Positions 36,235 through 45,871 of a stretch of DNA of 64,000 nt are shown here, piece after piece. The position numbers and the translations under genes are program-made. The number at the start of each line of letters is the position of its first letter. Within the stretch, counting starts at the first letter, position 1. The stretch spans positions 124,001 to 188,000 of the forward strand of contig NZ_FXUA01000008.1 in NCBI RefSeq assembly GCF_900182815.1, given 5' to 3'. Source of the DNA: Algoriphagus winogradskyi. GTDB lineage: Bacteria > Bacteroidota > Bacteroidia > Cytophagales > Cyclobacteriaceae. Under the pieces are notes generated by a model. The model saw nothing but the letters and a program-made list of their open reading frames with translations, was not told the DNA's origin and did no database searches.

Positions 36235-36262
36235 TCGTAAATCGTAAATCGTAAATCGTAAA
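36235..36262. repeat. Four tandem copies of the heptamer TCGTAAA
   Basis: TCGTAAA repeats exactly four times just downstream of the PBP4-like gene's stop codon (36270). The number of copies could vary by slippage. It is not a CRISPR repeat, as there are no spacers. Confidence 0.85.
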
Positions 36263-36269
36263 TCCCAAA

Positions 36270-37562
36270 TCAAATCATATCTCTCAGCAATACCATCACC
36301 TTCTCCATTTCCCTTCTCACTTCAGAAGCTTTCCAAGGATAATTGGAATTCATAAAAGCAAAGCAATAAAAACGACCGCTTTTGCCTTTAATAAGTCCTA
36401 CCAGACTGTGATTATTACTCATCGTACCAGTCTTTGCAAAAACATAAGGCTGCTCAGCTTTGTAACTGTTTTCCAAGGTTCCTGCTTTTCCTCCAGCGGG
36501 TAGAAGTTCCAACAGCTGCTGGTCAGGTAGCATTCTATAGATCTTTTCAAAAAGTGCCACCATGGTTCTGGGCGTGAAAAGATCGTGACGGCTTAGCCCG
36601 GATCCATCTACCCATTGAGGTTGATCGGGAAGATCAAAGAGATAGGTTTTGAGCATGTATTCAATTGCCCGCTCTGTATCCAATCGCTGGAAAAGTCTAT
36701 CCGAAACCATCAACATGAGTTGCTCTGCAAGAAAATTATCACTTTCCAGCATCATTTCTTTCAGAATAGGGAAAAGAGCTGCCCCACGCAATTCCTGATG
36801 GATCAGGGGTAAACTATCCGGCTGATAGATCCATTGTTTTCCAGTTGCATCAGAAGCGAGCTTCATTAATAGCTCAGGAGTGTAAATAAAAGGAATGAAT
36901 TCCTCTCTAGCCCTGAAGTTATTTGGGTTATAGTAGAATTTATTGCTGTGGAAGTCCCGCTCCAATTCCCGAATTGTGCGATTCGTAGGGAATACTTGCT
37001 GTTGAAAACTAGGAGGGAAGACGGAAGGGGCATTGCCTACTTTTTTCACCTGAAGCAAATTTCCATAGATCGGCAAAGAACTTCGCTCCGCTGAGTAATT
37101 GTAATAATAATCATCCCATTGCCAGCCATAGCCAAAAGCAGGGGACATCATATTTGCATCAGAAAAGATGACCTTATCGAAGGGAGCTATTAGTCTGGCT
37201 ATTCCGGGATCATCAAACTTTTTGTATTTCCAGCTAGGATCTCCCGAACCCCAAATCTTTATGGTATTCCCTTCAGTTACGTAGCGCAAAGTCTGAGTGC
37301 TGTCATTCAGGATAATTAGTGAGGAAAATAAGGTGAAAAGTTTGGTGGTCGAAGCTGGGATAAAGCGTTGATGACTGTTTTTCTCATAAAGTACCACCTG
37401 CGAATCCAAATCGTACAGCATAAATCCGCTTAGATGTCCATTGAAAAAACTGCCTTCTCCTAACGCTGATTCCAATTTTAAGTACTGATCGCGGGTGAGC
37501 TGCGCAAAAAGGCTTGAATTGAATGATACTATAAGGAGGATTAGAGTAAAGAGTTTACGCAT
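36270..37562 (-). CDS. PBP4-like D-alanyl-D-alanine carboxypeptidase/endopeptidase (S13)
   Basis: The protein has a signal peptide (RKLFTLILLIVSFNSSLFAQ) and the penicillin-binding motifs of class S13. SxxK is S71-T-T-K74 in PASTTKLFT, the second motif is in DGSGLSRHD, and KTG is in FAKTGTMSN. It trims or cuts peptidoglycan cross-bridges in the periplasm. Beta-lactams would be expected to bind it. The start at 37562 fits the signal peptide. The 60 codons further upstream (to 37742) overlap the DUF423 gene in another frame and are rejected. It starts 3 bp after the DUF423 stop codon, so the two form an operon. Confidence 0.92.
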   Translation of the reverse strand: MRKLFTLILLIVSFNSSLFAQLTRDQYLKLESALGEGSFFNGHLSGFMLYDLDSQVVLYEKNSHQRFIPASTTKLFTLFSSLIILNDSTQTLRYVTEGNTIKIWGSGDPSWKYKKFDDPGIARLIAPFDKVIFSDANMMSPAFGYGWQWDDYYYNYSAERSSLPIYGNLLQVKKVGNAPSVFPPSFQQQVFPTNRTIRELERDFHSNKFYYNPNNFRAREEFIPFIYTPELLMKLASDATGKQWIYQPDSLPLIHQELRGAALFPILKEMMLESDNFLAEQLMLMVSDRLFQRLDTERAIEYMLKTYLFDLPDQPQWVDGSGLSRHDLFTPRTMVALFEKIYRMLPDQQLLELLPAGGKAGTLENSYKAEQPYVFAKTGTMSNNHSLVGLIKGKSGRFYCFAFMNSNYPWKASEVRREMEKVMVLLRDMI

Positions 37563-37564
37563 AC

Positions 37565-37942
37565 TTAGTTTTTTGAGGCGGCTACAACTATTAAAATCCA
37601 CCCACCTATAAATGCAACACCACCGAGTGGGGTAATTGCTCCCAGCCAGGTAATTCCAGTAAGAGAAAGAACATAAAGAGAACCTGAGAAAATCAGAATT
37701 CCCACAGCCATTAAGACAGCGGCTAAGCTTAGTTTCTTCCATTCAGGTTTTACCAGAGCTAGTATGCCAATCAGAAAAATAGCGAGCGAGTGATAGAAGT
37801 GATATTTCACTGCTGTTTCAAAGGTTTCAGTTCTCCCGGTTTCAGCCAGAATTTCTTTCAGCCCATGTGCGCCAAAAGCTCCTATTCCCACTGCTAGCAT
37901 CCCGAAAATAGCTCCTGTTTGTATAATTTGTTTTCCTGTCAT
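37565..37942 (-). CDS. DUF423 family small membrane protein
   Basis: The 125-residue protein has four membrane segments (about 8-25, 45-63, 72-90 and 98-120). The family landmarks GIGAFGAHGLKE, TAVKYHFYHSLAI and GSLYVLSLTGITWLGAITPLGGVAFIGGW are present. DUF423 (YgdD-like) proteins are conserved inner-membrane proteins of unknown role. The gene lies immediately upstream of the PBP4-like peptidase. Confidence 0.92.
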   Translation of the reverse strand: MTGKQIIQTGAIFGMLAVGIGAFGAHGLKEILAETGRTETFETAVKYHFYHSLAIFLIGILALVKPEWKKLSLAAVLMAVGILIFSGSLYVLSLTGITWLGAITPLGGVAFIGGWILIVVAASKN

Positions 37943-38531
37943 TCTAATTCTTCAAATTCTAAATTCAATGTTCATTATTCGAAATTAAAGCATTACAAGC
38001 AAGAATAGCGCATTCCTGCCGGATTTAGAATTATTTACTAAGTCCAGATAAGGTATTTACTGCGTTTATTGAACAACAGATTACTTTAGAGATTTCTAGA
38101 TTTCTTTGAGACCTATTATAGGGATTATGAATATCCGCTTTTATACCAGTAAGGTGGGAAAAGCTATGTACGATATGTGTAACTTAAGAATTGAGACCGC
38201 TTCAGCCAGTCCCGCCAGTACGGGAGTCTTTGGACACCTGTACTGAGTATAGCCGAAGTTTCGGTCTCCCAACCTGAAAAGAAAAGAATCTAAGGTGACT
38301 TGTAAGATTGCAGTTAATTATAATTAGGCTAAATTCTGTTGAATTGTGCCACAAAAAGTTTCTTTAAAATCGGGTAAATTGTCGTTGGCCATATTTTATG
38401 CTAGGGAAATAGATTGTTAAATTATATCTAAAACCCGTGAGTTTTTTGCTGATGTCATAAAAAAACAAAGAATATAAGGTTAAATGTTTAAGTTTGCGCA
38501 GTTTTTGAGACAAAAAATTAAAAATCTATAT
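37943..38531. other. Divergent intergenic region of about 590 bp before the polysaccharide export genes
   Basis: It contains family 1 repeat copy D (38128-38301). The AT-rich stretch after it (about 38310-38531) should hold the promoter of the export operon. I see no gene here. Confidence 0.5.
38128..38301 (+). repeat. Dispersed intergenic repeat, family 1, copy D
   Basis: The left end is AATATCCGCTTTTATACCAG, nearly the same as copies A and B. The inner palindrome (CCCGCCAGTACGGG) is followed by extra sequence (ACCTGTACTGAGTATAGCCG). The right end is degenerate after AAGGTGACT, so the terminal GCGGAT is lost. It lies between divergent genes. Confidence 0.7.
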
Positions 38532-39341
38532 ATGAAGAAATTCTTAAAGGGGTTATCATATTCCCTGCTTTTTTTCATGGCCTTTGGCTGTATCTCCAAT
38601 GAGAAAATCATTTATCTGCAAAACCAGGAGGGGAACACTGTAATTGAAGATGGAGAGTTGATTACCTACGAAATTCCCGATTATAAGCTGCAGTATAACG
38701 ATATTATAGATGTTAATATCCAAACAGTGGATGATTTGCTTCAATTTGGTTTTAATAATAAGCCCCCTCAGATGAATCAGCAAATGGGTAACGTCTCTGC
38801 ACAAAGCGGTGGGGATATCTACTATATGACTGGTTATTCTGTGGATCAAAAAGGGAATATCCGACTTCCTGTTGTTGGAGATATTCAGGTCAAAGATAAA
38901 ACATTAGAAGAGGCCAGGATAGTAATTGAGGAGAGCATGCGGACATTTGTCAAGAGTGAACTTTACGTTAAAGTAAAATTAGGAGGTGTGCGATATTCAG
39001 CATTGGGCGAATTTAGACGTCCGGGTAAATTCACCGTACTTCAGGACAGAATGACCATATTTGAAGCGATTGCTAATGCTGGCGATTTGACAACTGTCGC
39101 TAAAAGAGATGAGATTTTATTGATTAGACAGTATCCCGAAGGGACTAGATTGCATAGGATTAATTTATTGGATAGGCAAATTGTGGCTTCTCCATTTTAT
39201 TTTATTCAGCCGAATGATCAGCTGTATGTGGAACCAATGAAAGTAAGAGAAACTGGTACTGGTGAAAATACAGCCCAAACCTTAGCCTTGGTATTTGCAG
39301 GGATATCTTCAGTGGCCTTAATATTAAATTTACTCAAATAA
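38532..39341 (+). CDS. Polysaccharide export lipoprotein (Wza-like, SLBB domains)
   Basis: The protein has a lipoprotein signal ending FMAFGC, then the Poly_export domain (YNDIIDVNIQTVDD, GYSVDQKGNIRLPVVGDIQV). An SLBB-like region follows (YSALGEFRRPGKFTVLQDRMTIFEAIANAGDL), and a C-terminal hydrophobic helix crosses the outer membrane or anchors the protein. It forms the outer-membrane channel that exports capsule or exopolysaccharide. The ATG at 38532 is preferred to 38484 because it starts the lipoprotein signal. The BY-kinase gene follows after 6 bp. Confidence 0.93.
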   Translation: MKKFLKGLSYSLLFFMAFGCISNEKIIYLQNQEGNTVIEDGELITYEIPDYKLQYNDIIDVNIQTVDDLLQFGFNNKPPQMNQQMGNVSAQSGGDIYYMTGYSVDQKGNIRLPVVGDIQVKDKTLEEARIVIEESMRTFVKSELYVKVKLGGVRYSALGEFRRPGKFTVLQDRMTIFEAIANAGDLTTVAKRDEILLIRQYPEGTRLHRINLLDRQIVASPFYFIQPNDQLYVEPMKVRETGTGENTAQTLALVFAGISSVALILNLLK

Positions 39342-39347
39342 GTATAT

Positions 39348-41795
39348 ATGTACCCGAATACCCCAAATCCTTCCAATTCTGGGCAAAATCCTTTTATGGT
39401 ACAAAAAGAGGATGAAATTGATTTAAAAGTACTTTTATTCAATTACCTGCAATACTGGGTGTTGATAGTAGCCTGTATTTTTATAGGTGTACTGGGAGCC
39501 TTTCTTTTTAATAGATATGCTACTAATATTTTTAAAGTGGAGTCCAGCATACTTGTGGAGGATGAAGAGCCTGCCTTGGGTATGGATTTATTTGAGTCCT
39601 CAGGTTTAGGGATGCTTGGAGGCAAGAGTAATATTGAAAATGAAATCGGAATTCTGAAGTCTTTTTCTTTGGCAGAAGAGGCAGTATCAGAGCTTAACCT
39701 CAATGTTCAGTATTATGAGGAGGGATTTGTGACTACAACCCAGATTTATGGGAAATTACCAATATTGGTTACCGTAGATTGGAAGCAGCCACAACTAGTA
39801 GGGGGCAGATTTAGATTGGAGGTAATCAATGAGGAATCCTTTGAACTCTCCGTTGAAAATGATGAGTTTAAAATATATTACCCCAATGATCCTTATTATA
39901 AGGAATTATTAGAAGATCCTGTTTCTTTTGAGAAATCTGTATTCTCCTTTGGTGAAGAGATACAAGGAGAATATTTTTCATTTACAGTTAACCAGATATC
40001 GGCCCTTCCAGGTGATATTATTCAATTTAATTTAGTAGATACACCATCCCTTGCTCTGTTTTACAGAGAAGAGTTAGCTGTGACCCCTATTAATAAGCAA
40101 GCTTCTATTCTTTCTTTAAGCTTAGAGACTCCAGTTAGACGTTTAGGTGAGGATTACATCAATAAGTTGATGGAAATGTACTTGGCGCGGGAGTTAAATG
40201 AAAAGAATAAAGCTTCAGAAAACACCGTAAAATTTATTGATGAGCAACTTTCCGGAATTTCTGATTCTTTGAGGTTTTCAGAAAATAAGCTTCAAAAATA
40301 CAGAACTGAAAATAGGGTTTTTAATTTGTCAGAAGAAGGTTCTGTGATTTTCGAGAGAATGCAGGAGTTGGAGAAGCAAAAGGGGCAAACAGAACTAAGT
40401 TTAAAATACTATAACACTCTTAGGGATTATTTAGTCACAAACCAAACAGGCGATATGGTTGCTCCATCTGTAATGGGAGTAACTGATCCCTTATTAAATT
40501 CTCTGGTTCAAGCATATAGTGAATTACAGGCAGAGCAGAATCGATTATCTGCAAATTTTACTGAATTAAATCCTACTGTAAGGGAAAATACCACCAGAAT
40601 TCAAAATATTAAAAAGCAGCTTCAGGAAAATGTTAATTCTGCAATTAGCAATACAGAGAATACTATTGCTGATCTTAATAGTCAGATTCGTATGTTGGAA
40701 GTAGATGTGAACTCCCTTCCTGAAACTGAACGTAATCTGATAGGAATTCAACGCCAGTTTACTATAAACGAGAATATTTACATATACCTACTTGAAAAGA
40801 AGGCAGAGGCAGAAATTACCAAAGCGGCTAATATGCCTAAAAATAGTATATTAGATTATGCTAAATCAGGACAACAGCCTGTTGCTCCGAAGCGTTCTCT
40901 AAATTTGTTGATTGGCCTGATTTTAGGACTAATTCTTCCAATTGGCTTTATCACAATTAAGGACTTTTTAAATACCAAGATTGAGGATCCTAAGGAATTG
41001 GAAAATCAAATAAAGGTACCATTGATTGGAATGATTGGAAGAAATAATTCTGAGGATGCAATTCCTGTAATGAATAATCCTAGATCTACGGTGACTGAGT
41101 CTTTCCGTTCCTTGAGGGCAGATATGTCCTATTTAAGTCCTCATAGAGATAACTTAACTATTCTATTTACTTCATCCATTTCTGGGGAAGGTAAAACTTT
41201 TGTTTCCATCAATGTGGCTTCAGTCTATGCTTTGATGGGTAAGAAGACTTTACTTATTGGTCTGGATCTTCGTAAACCTAAGATTGCTGAGGATTTCGGA
41301 TTGGTAAATGATAAAGGAATGAGTACCTGTCTTAGCTCAGATATTTCCTGGCGGGATGTGGTTAAACCTACTGGACATAGGGATATGGACGTAATCCTTT
41401 CTGGCCCTATTCCTCCTAACCCAGCAGAATTACTGCTTCAAGATAAGTTTGGGGAAATCATCAAGGAAATCAAGGCAGAGTATGATGTAGTTATTTTTGA
41501 CTGTCCTCCTGTTGGGCTAGTTTCTGAAACTAAAGAACTGTTTGGCTTTGCTGATATTAGTTTCTTTGTGTTCCGTCAAGGCTACTCAATGAAAGGAAAT
41601 ACCCAGATTTTGAATAATCTAGTAGAGAAAGGCGGTGTCTCAAAGATTTATGGCATCTTGAATGATGTGCATATTGATAAGGGCTACGGTTATGGATATG
41701 GTTATGGCTACGGCTATGGGTATGGAAATAATTCCTATGGTTACCACGAAGAGGTTCAGCTTCCTTGGTGGAAGAGGGCATTGAGAAGGAAGTAG
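39348..41795 (+). CDS. Polysaccharide co-polymerase with BY-kinase domain (Wzc-like), Gly-Tyr-rich tail
   Basis: The 815-residue inner-membrane protein has a Wzz-type N-terminal helix (about 30-50), a large periplasmic coiled-coil region and a second membrane helix (about 515-535, LNLLIGLILGLILPIGF). The cytoplasmic BY-kinase domain follows (about 570-780), with Walker A SISGEGKTF, Walker A' LLIGLDLRKP and Walker B VVIFDCPP. The C-terminal tail holds seven GY repeats plus SYGY (about residues 777-797), and then WWKRALRRK. Such tyrosines are autophosphorylated to control export. The gene ends at a terminator and no glycosyltransferase follows, so the rest of the locus is elsewhere or lost. Confidence 0.95.
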   Translation: MYPNTPNPSNSGQNPFMVQKEDEIDLKVLLFNYLQYWVLIVACIFIGVLGAFLFNRYATNIFKVESSILVEDEEPALGMDLFESSGLGMLGGKSNIENEIGILKSFSLAEEAVSELNLNVQYYEEGFVTTTQIYGKLPILVTVDWKQPQLVGGRFRLEVINEESFELSVENDEFKIYYPNDPYYKELLEDPVSFEKSVFSFGEEIQGEYFSFTVNQISALPGDIIQFNLVDTPSLALFYREELAVTPINKQASILSLSLETPVRRLGEDYINKLMEMYLARELNEKNKASENTVKFIDEQLSGISDSLRFSENKLQKYRTENRVFNLSEEGSVIFERMQELEKQKGQTELSLKYYNTLRDYLVTNQTGDMVAPSVMGVTDPLLNSLVQAYSELQAEQNRLSANFTELNPTVRENTTRIQNIKKQLQENVNSAISNTENTIADLNSQIRMLEVDVNSLPETERNLIGIQRQFTINENIYIYLLEKKAEAEITKAANMPKNSILDYAKSGQQPVAPKRSLNLLIGLILGLILPIGFITIKDFLNTKIEDPKELENQIKVPLIGMIGRNNSEDAIPVMNNPRSTVTESFRSLRADMSYLSPHRDNLTILFTSSISGEGKTFVSINVASVYALMGKKTLLIGLDLRKPKIAEDFGLVNDKGMSTCLSSDISWRDVVKPTGHRDMDVILSGPIPPNPAELLLQDKFGEIIKEIKAEYDVVIFDCPPVGLVSETKELFGFADISFFVFRQGYSMKGNTQILNNLVEKGGVSKIYGILNDVHIDKGYGYGYGYGYGYGYGNNSYGYHEEVQLPWWKRALRRK

Positions 41796-41816
41796 CCCTA
41801 ATTCAAAATATTATCT

Positions 41817-41849
41817 AAAAATCGCAGACGAAAGCCTGCGATTTTTTTT
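41817..41849 (+). terminator. Rho-independent terminator after the BY-kinase gene
   Basis: AAAATCGCAG (41818-41827) pairs with CTGCGATTTT (41836-41845), and an extended T-run follows. It closes the two-gene export operon 22 bases after its stop codon. Confidence 0.9.
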
Positions 41850-41870
41850 GCTTTTCACGAATTCAAGTTG

Positions 41871-43219
41871 TCCTGCTTCTCCAGAAGCAGGACTTTTCTA
41901 TTTTTAACTGTAAGAAAGCCGAAACCTTAATTATCCCCCAACCTTGAATCTAGATCCTTCGCCCAACTTCATCATTCTTCATTCGATGTTCTTCATTCAA
42001 ACTTCCACCAAGGTCTGTGTCCTCACAGACTACTCTTTATCGGTTAGGAGATGCGATACATATACGGTTTTTGAGATGTAGTCTTAGCGGTTAAGAAAAT
42101 TGGCTAGCTCGCGAAGGATTGAGCGAGATCCGCCAATTTTTATTCAAAGACAATTCTCAAAAATCAGATTTGTCAACAGCCATTCAACCTTTCTATTCTT
42201 TTTTCCGATTTGAAGTATAGGCTTGGGCGAAAGCCTCGGGAAACTTTTTAGCCTCAAAAGTTTCGGAGAAATAAACTCGCTCTTTTATATTCATTTGAAT
42301 TGAGAAATTGTGTTAAATAAATTTCTTTATACCGAAAGTCACCTAACCGTTTCCATCTTTTGCCTGCCCGCCGTGGCGGGGCTCTAGGCTTTCGTCTCCG
42401 AATAAGGATTCCGGGCCAGCGCTACTGGGCGAAAATATTCCATTAAAGCCTAGGGTTGAAACCCTAGGCTATTGAAAAGCGGAGCCAATTCCTGGCCTAT
42501 TTGTCGACGTTTTTATATTCCTGCTGTTCTGCTTCTCCAGAAGCAGGACTTTTCTATTTTTAACTGTAAGAAAGCTGAAACCTTAATTATCCCCCAACCT
42601 TGAATCTAGATCCTTCGCCCAACTTCATCATTCTTTATTCGATGTTCTTCATTCAAACATCCACCAAGGTATGTGTCCTCACAGACTATTATCCTTATCA
42701 GTTAGGAGATGCGAGGATATACGGTTTTTGAGATGTAGTCTTAGCTGTTAAGAAAATTGGCTAGCTAGTGAAGGATTGAGCGAGATCCGCCAATTTTTAG
42801 GTAAAGACAATTCTCAAAAATCAAATCGGTTCACAGCCATTCAACCTTTCTATTCTTTTTACCGATTTGAAGTATAGGCTTGGGCGAAGGCCTTGGGAAA
42901 CTTTTTACCCTCAAAAGTTTCGGAGAAATAAACTCGCTCTTTTATATTCATTTGAATTGAGAAATTGTGTTAAATAAATTTCTTTATACCGAAAGTCACC
43001 TAACCGTTTCCATCTTTTGCCTGCCCGCCGTGGCGGGGCTCTAGGCTTTCGTCTCCGAATAAGGATTCCGGGCCAGCGCTAATGGGCGAAAATATTCCAT
43101 TAAAGCCTAGGGTTGAAACCCTAGGCTATTGAAAAGCGGAGCCAATTCCTGGCCAATTTTTCGACGTTTTTATGAGGCTTCTTCCTGCTCCTGTTGTCCT
43201 GCTTCTCCAGAAGCTGGAC
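41871..43219. repeat. Noncoding tandem duplication, unit of about 656 bp, with start of a third copy
   Basis: The sequence from TCCTGCTTCT-CC-AGAAGCAGGA (41871) repeats about 656 bases later and starts again at about 43200, where only 20 bases remain. The two full units are nearly identical by eye, apart from scattered substitutions and small indels. Each holds several palindromes: AGAAGCAGGA hairpins, GGCTTTCG-rich arms and AGCCTAGGGTT/AACCCTAGGCT (42447-42470 and about 43103-43126). No ORF with coding character is present. It lies between the export operon and the IS element. The 73-residue ORF at the end is not convincing. Confidence 0.85.
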
Positions 43220-43409
43220 AGCATCTCCTAGTTGGTGCAAGTCTTCTTGACTTGTACCTATGTCAATGAAGTTTTCAGACTGCCAAGCAACAAACTTAAT
43301 TATTCCCAATCCTGAATCCATACCATAGAATTTACAATCCAAACTGTATTTTTATTACTGTTATCCGAGTAAGTTTTACATAGCCTAAAATAGTGGGTTT
43401 TCCTGCTTT

Positions 43410-44696
43410 CTAGGGTGATTTTTCCTTTATATTCAAAACACCCCCCTGTTTACTTCCAAAAATATCCAGTTGTACTATTTCCAGATTTCGTTCATCTGCT
43501 GCCAGGCAGTTGGTTTTTAGGATGGTCTGGAAGCAGACATAGGATATCAAGTTAGCTCTTGCCATGGCCACTAAGGTTGTGAACTGCTCAGCCTCTTTGA
43601 CCCGTTTGTGAATCACGGTGAATATCAGATTGGCAATCAATACCATCCATACCTGGGTTTTGATCCCCTCCCGGCTGTCCGAGAAAAAATAGCCTAGTTC
43701 GAAGTTTTGCTTGATCCGCTTAAAGAACGGTTCGATTTCCCAGCGGTTTTTGTACAATAACACAATCGTATGGGACTCAAAGTTAAACAGGTTGCTTAGA
43801 AAGCGAAACACTTTGCCTGTCAATGGATCTTTGTAAGTGACCAATCTAGCCTTTAGTGGCCCCTGATCAGTTTTTAGTTCAACCAGCTGATCCAGAATAG
43901 TGCCTCCGGAAAGGAAGTCATGGATGTCGGTTCGGATTTGGCTGACCACTTCATAGGTAGCGTTTTCATTAAGCCTGGTCACGTAAAAAGCACCACTCTC
44001 TGTCCATTTTTTATAAACCGCATAGTTCACATAGCCCTTGTCAAACACGTAAATGGCTCCTTGTTCTACCTTCAGCTGTCCGAGGAAATCTTTGTCATTG
44101 CTGCTAGCCGGTGTAAGCCAGATCAGTTCAGGCACCATGTTGTCCAACGGAAGCAGAGCATGCACCTTCAGCCCTCCCTTTTTCTTCCCGTTCATGGGAT
44201 TCCTTCCTGCTCCTTTGAATACATCGGTAAACAGGGTCACGGTGCTGGAGTCAAACAGTTTTACCCGGTCGGGTGATACCTCTCCGTTGATAGGCAAGCT
44301 GAGGTAACTGTCCGAAATCTCTGCCCAGTAATGTGCCAAAAGTAGGTAATAGATATAACCGAACACCTCATTGGGACGCTTACGGTTGGCATCCGAAAGC
44401 GTACTGCTCGCAGGAAGTTTGGTGATGCCCAAGTAGCTGAGTTTTTGCCCTACAAACAACAAGCACTTACACAAGCTATTGAGTGAATGGGCTTTAGAAA
44501 CTACCCCATAAAGCATGAAGACCAGCTGCTTCCAGGTATCCATGGTCTTATAATACCGATTTGACTGAAAAGTGTCTGAAGCTTGGTCGACGATTTCACG
44601 GGGAATGAAAGAAAGTAACTGACTGATTATCGGATGGCCCGATAGTTTTGTATGTTGCACTGGGTTGTTTGTAGTGTGGTAACCGCAACATCCCAT
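43410..44696 (-). CDS. IS4-family transposase
   Basis: The 428-residue protein has a DUF4372-like N-terminal part (about 10-90) and the DDE catalytic core. D appears in VKLFDSSTVTLF and in YVFDKGYVNY, and E in the YREK-type signature YKNRWEIEPFFKRIK (Y-x2-R-x3-E-x6-K). The core is intact, so the element may still move. It lies in an accessory-looking stretch between the polysaccharide export operon and the adhesin region. Confidence 0.95.
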   Translation of the reverse strand: MGCCGYHTTNNPVQHTKLSGHPIISQLLSFIPREIVDQASDTFQSNRYYKTMDTWKQLVFMLYGVVSKAHSLNSLCKCLLFVGQKLSYLGITKLPASSTLSDANRKRPNEVFGYIYYLLLAHYWAEISDSYLSLPINGEVSPDRVKLFDSSTVTLFTDVFKGAGRNPMNGKKKGGLKVHALLPLDNMVPELIWLTPASSNDKDFLGQLKVEQGAIYVFDKGYVNYAVYKKWTESGAFYVTRLNENATYEVVSQIRTDIHDFLSGGTILDQLVELKTDQGPLKARLVTYKDPLTGKVFRFLSNLFNFESHTIVLLYKNRWEIEPFFKRIKQNFELGYFFSDSREGIKTQVWMVLIANLIFTVIHKRVKEAEQFTTLVAMARANLISYVCFQTILKTNCLAADERNLEIVQLDIFGSKQGGVLNIKEKSP

Positions 44697-44698
44697 TT

Positions 44699-44732
44699 AA
44701 AGCGGAATTAACCTAATCGGTGATTCCGCTTT
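44699..44732. other. Hairpin just upstream of the transposase start
   Basis: AAAGCGGAAT (44699-44708) pairs perfectly with ATTCCGCTTT (44723-44732). On the plus strand it is followed by a short T-run (to 44734). It starts 2 bases before the transposase ATG on the minus strand. It may block read-in transcription from outside, which is known for some IS elements. Confidence 0.6.
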
Positions 44733-44823
44733 TTCAGTTTTGCACTATTCCAAGAAACCTGATTTGCTGTAGGGTTTTTACTTGGATGACAGTAAAAAGG
44801 ATTTATGAAGACTAATTTGTCTT

Positions 44824-45225
44824 TCATAACTTGTCAAATTTGTATCTTGTGAAAAATCTTTCAATTCTAATCGACAGCTCAGCCATGTTGAATGGTTTGA
44901 TAAGGAAATCATCCGCACAAGCATTAAATGCATCGATTCTACTTGCTGCAGATTCCTCCCCGGAGAGAACTATTATTACTATTTGATGTAGGTAGGTAAA
45001 CTTTCTGATTTCCTGAATAAATTCAATTCCTCCCATTACAGGCATATTGAGATCCAATATCACCACATCAGGTACATTGCCATCAAGAATATAGCTTAGT
45101 CCTTCCAAGCCATTAAGCTTTACAGCTACCTCATATCCTAGTTTAAATTTATTTTTTAGAAGCACACCCATCAATGGCTCATCATCAATAAGGAGCAATT
45201 TTCTTTTTTTAGCTTGAACTTCCAT
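44824..45225 (-). CDS. Single-domain response regulator (CheY-like receiver)
   Basis: The 133-residue protein is a receiver with no output domain. The acidic pair is in LLLIDDEP, the phosphoacceptor Asp in VVILDLNMP, the Ser/Thr in VLSGEE, and the conserved Lys in FLIKPFN. It should be phosphorylated by a histidine kinase and act by protein contact. No kinase is adjacent; the closest is at 55.1 kb. It lies between the IS element and the adhesin operon and points the other way. Confidence 0.9.
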   Translation of the reverse strand: MEVQAKKRKLLLIDDEPLMGVLLKNKFKLGYEVAVKLNGLEGLSYILDGNVPDVVILDLNMPVMGGIEFIQEIRKFTYLHQIVIIVLSGEESAASRIDAFNACADDFLIKPFNMAELSIRIERFFTRYKFDKL

Positions 45226-45871
45226 AGTTGATAGCAGGGATTAAATAGATGATTAGCTGAGCGTTAATAGATGAAAACCCAGTCAGCTTGAATCTGTTTT
45301 AATATCAAAGCTGAAATAATTTATCCAAGCGGTAAATATATGTTTTATTAATATAAAAGCCTCAGCTGTCTTGGCGGAGCCCTGATTTGCGACTCAAATT
45401 TATGAGGAGGATAAAAGTTTATAAAGGCATTAAAAAATGAATTAAACCATTTTTATTTGTAATTATATAGCTATAATTGGATTTATTTTGTAATAAAAGA
45501 GATTTCACTTATCCTGATTTACAAGCTTGGATTCTATATTTTTACATATCTCTTCTCCCATTTCCTCTCTTAAATTTGAATTACCTGTCATTTTTTTTTG
45601 TAGTTCGTAATTTGCCGTTCGTGTTTTGTAATATGATTTTTGCAGCCAAATAATCTGAAACATTTAATTATTTAAGAAGCTTTTTTTTCAATTTCTTTTA
45701 TAATTATATGCATTTCATTTACATGAATACGCTTTATATTAATATGCAACCTTTTAAATATATTTTTAAAATTTAAATATCTAGTTTTATTCTTCAATAT
45801 TGTTTTTGTGGAACATGGAGGTATGGCCCCGTTCCGGTTTTTTTTATAGTAAAATCCAAGTCGAAAGTTTT
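45226..45871. other. AT-rich divergent region of about 650 bp before the adhesin operon
   Basis: No gene is seen. The region is divergent between a receiver gene and the adhesin gene and probably contains the operon promoter. A run CATGGAGGTATGGCC near 45814 belongs to an upstream in-frame extension of the adhesin ORF that I reject as coding. Confidence 0.5.

Larger units (their letters stand above)
43389..44749 (-). mobile_element. IS4-family insertion sequence, about 1.36 kb (ends approximate)
   Basis: It contains one intact transposase. The putative ends share AATAGTG at 43389-43395 and its reverse complement CACTATT at 44743-44749, with little further match. Flanking target-site duplications are not clear by eye, so the borders are tentative. 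The element lies beside the 656-bp tandem duplication. Confidence 0.6.

Noticed and set aside
36235..36262. TCGTAAA array as a CRISPR
   Set aside because: The copies are directly adjacent with no spacers and only 7 bp long; it is a simple tandem repeat.
37563..37742. Upstream start for the PBP4-like peptidase
   Set aside because: The 60 extra codons overlap the DUF423 gene in a different frame, and the signal peptide starts at 37562.
43121..43342. 73-residue minus-strand ORF at the end of the tandem duplication
   Set aside because: It starts in one repeat unit and runs into unrelated sequence, with no signal or family pattern; it is probably chance.
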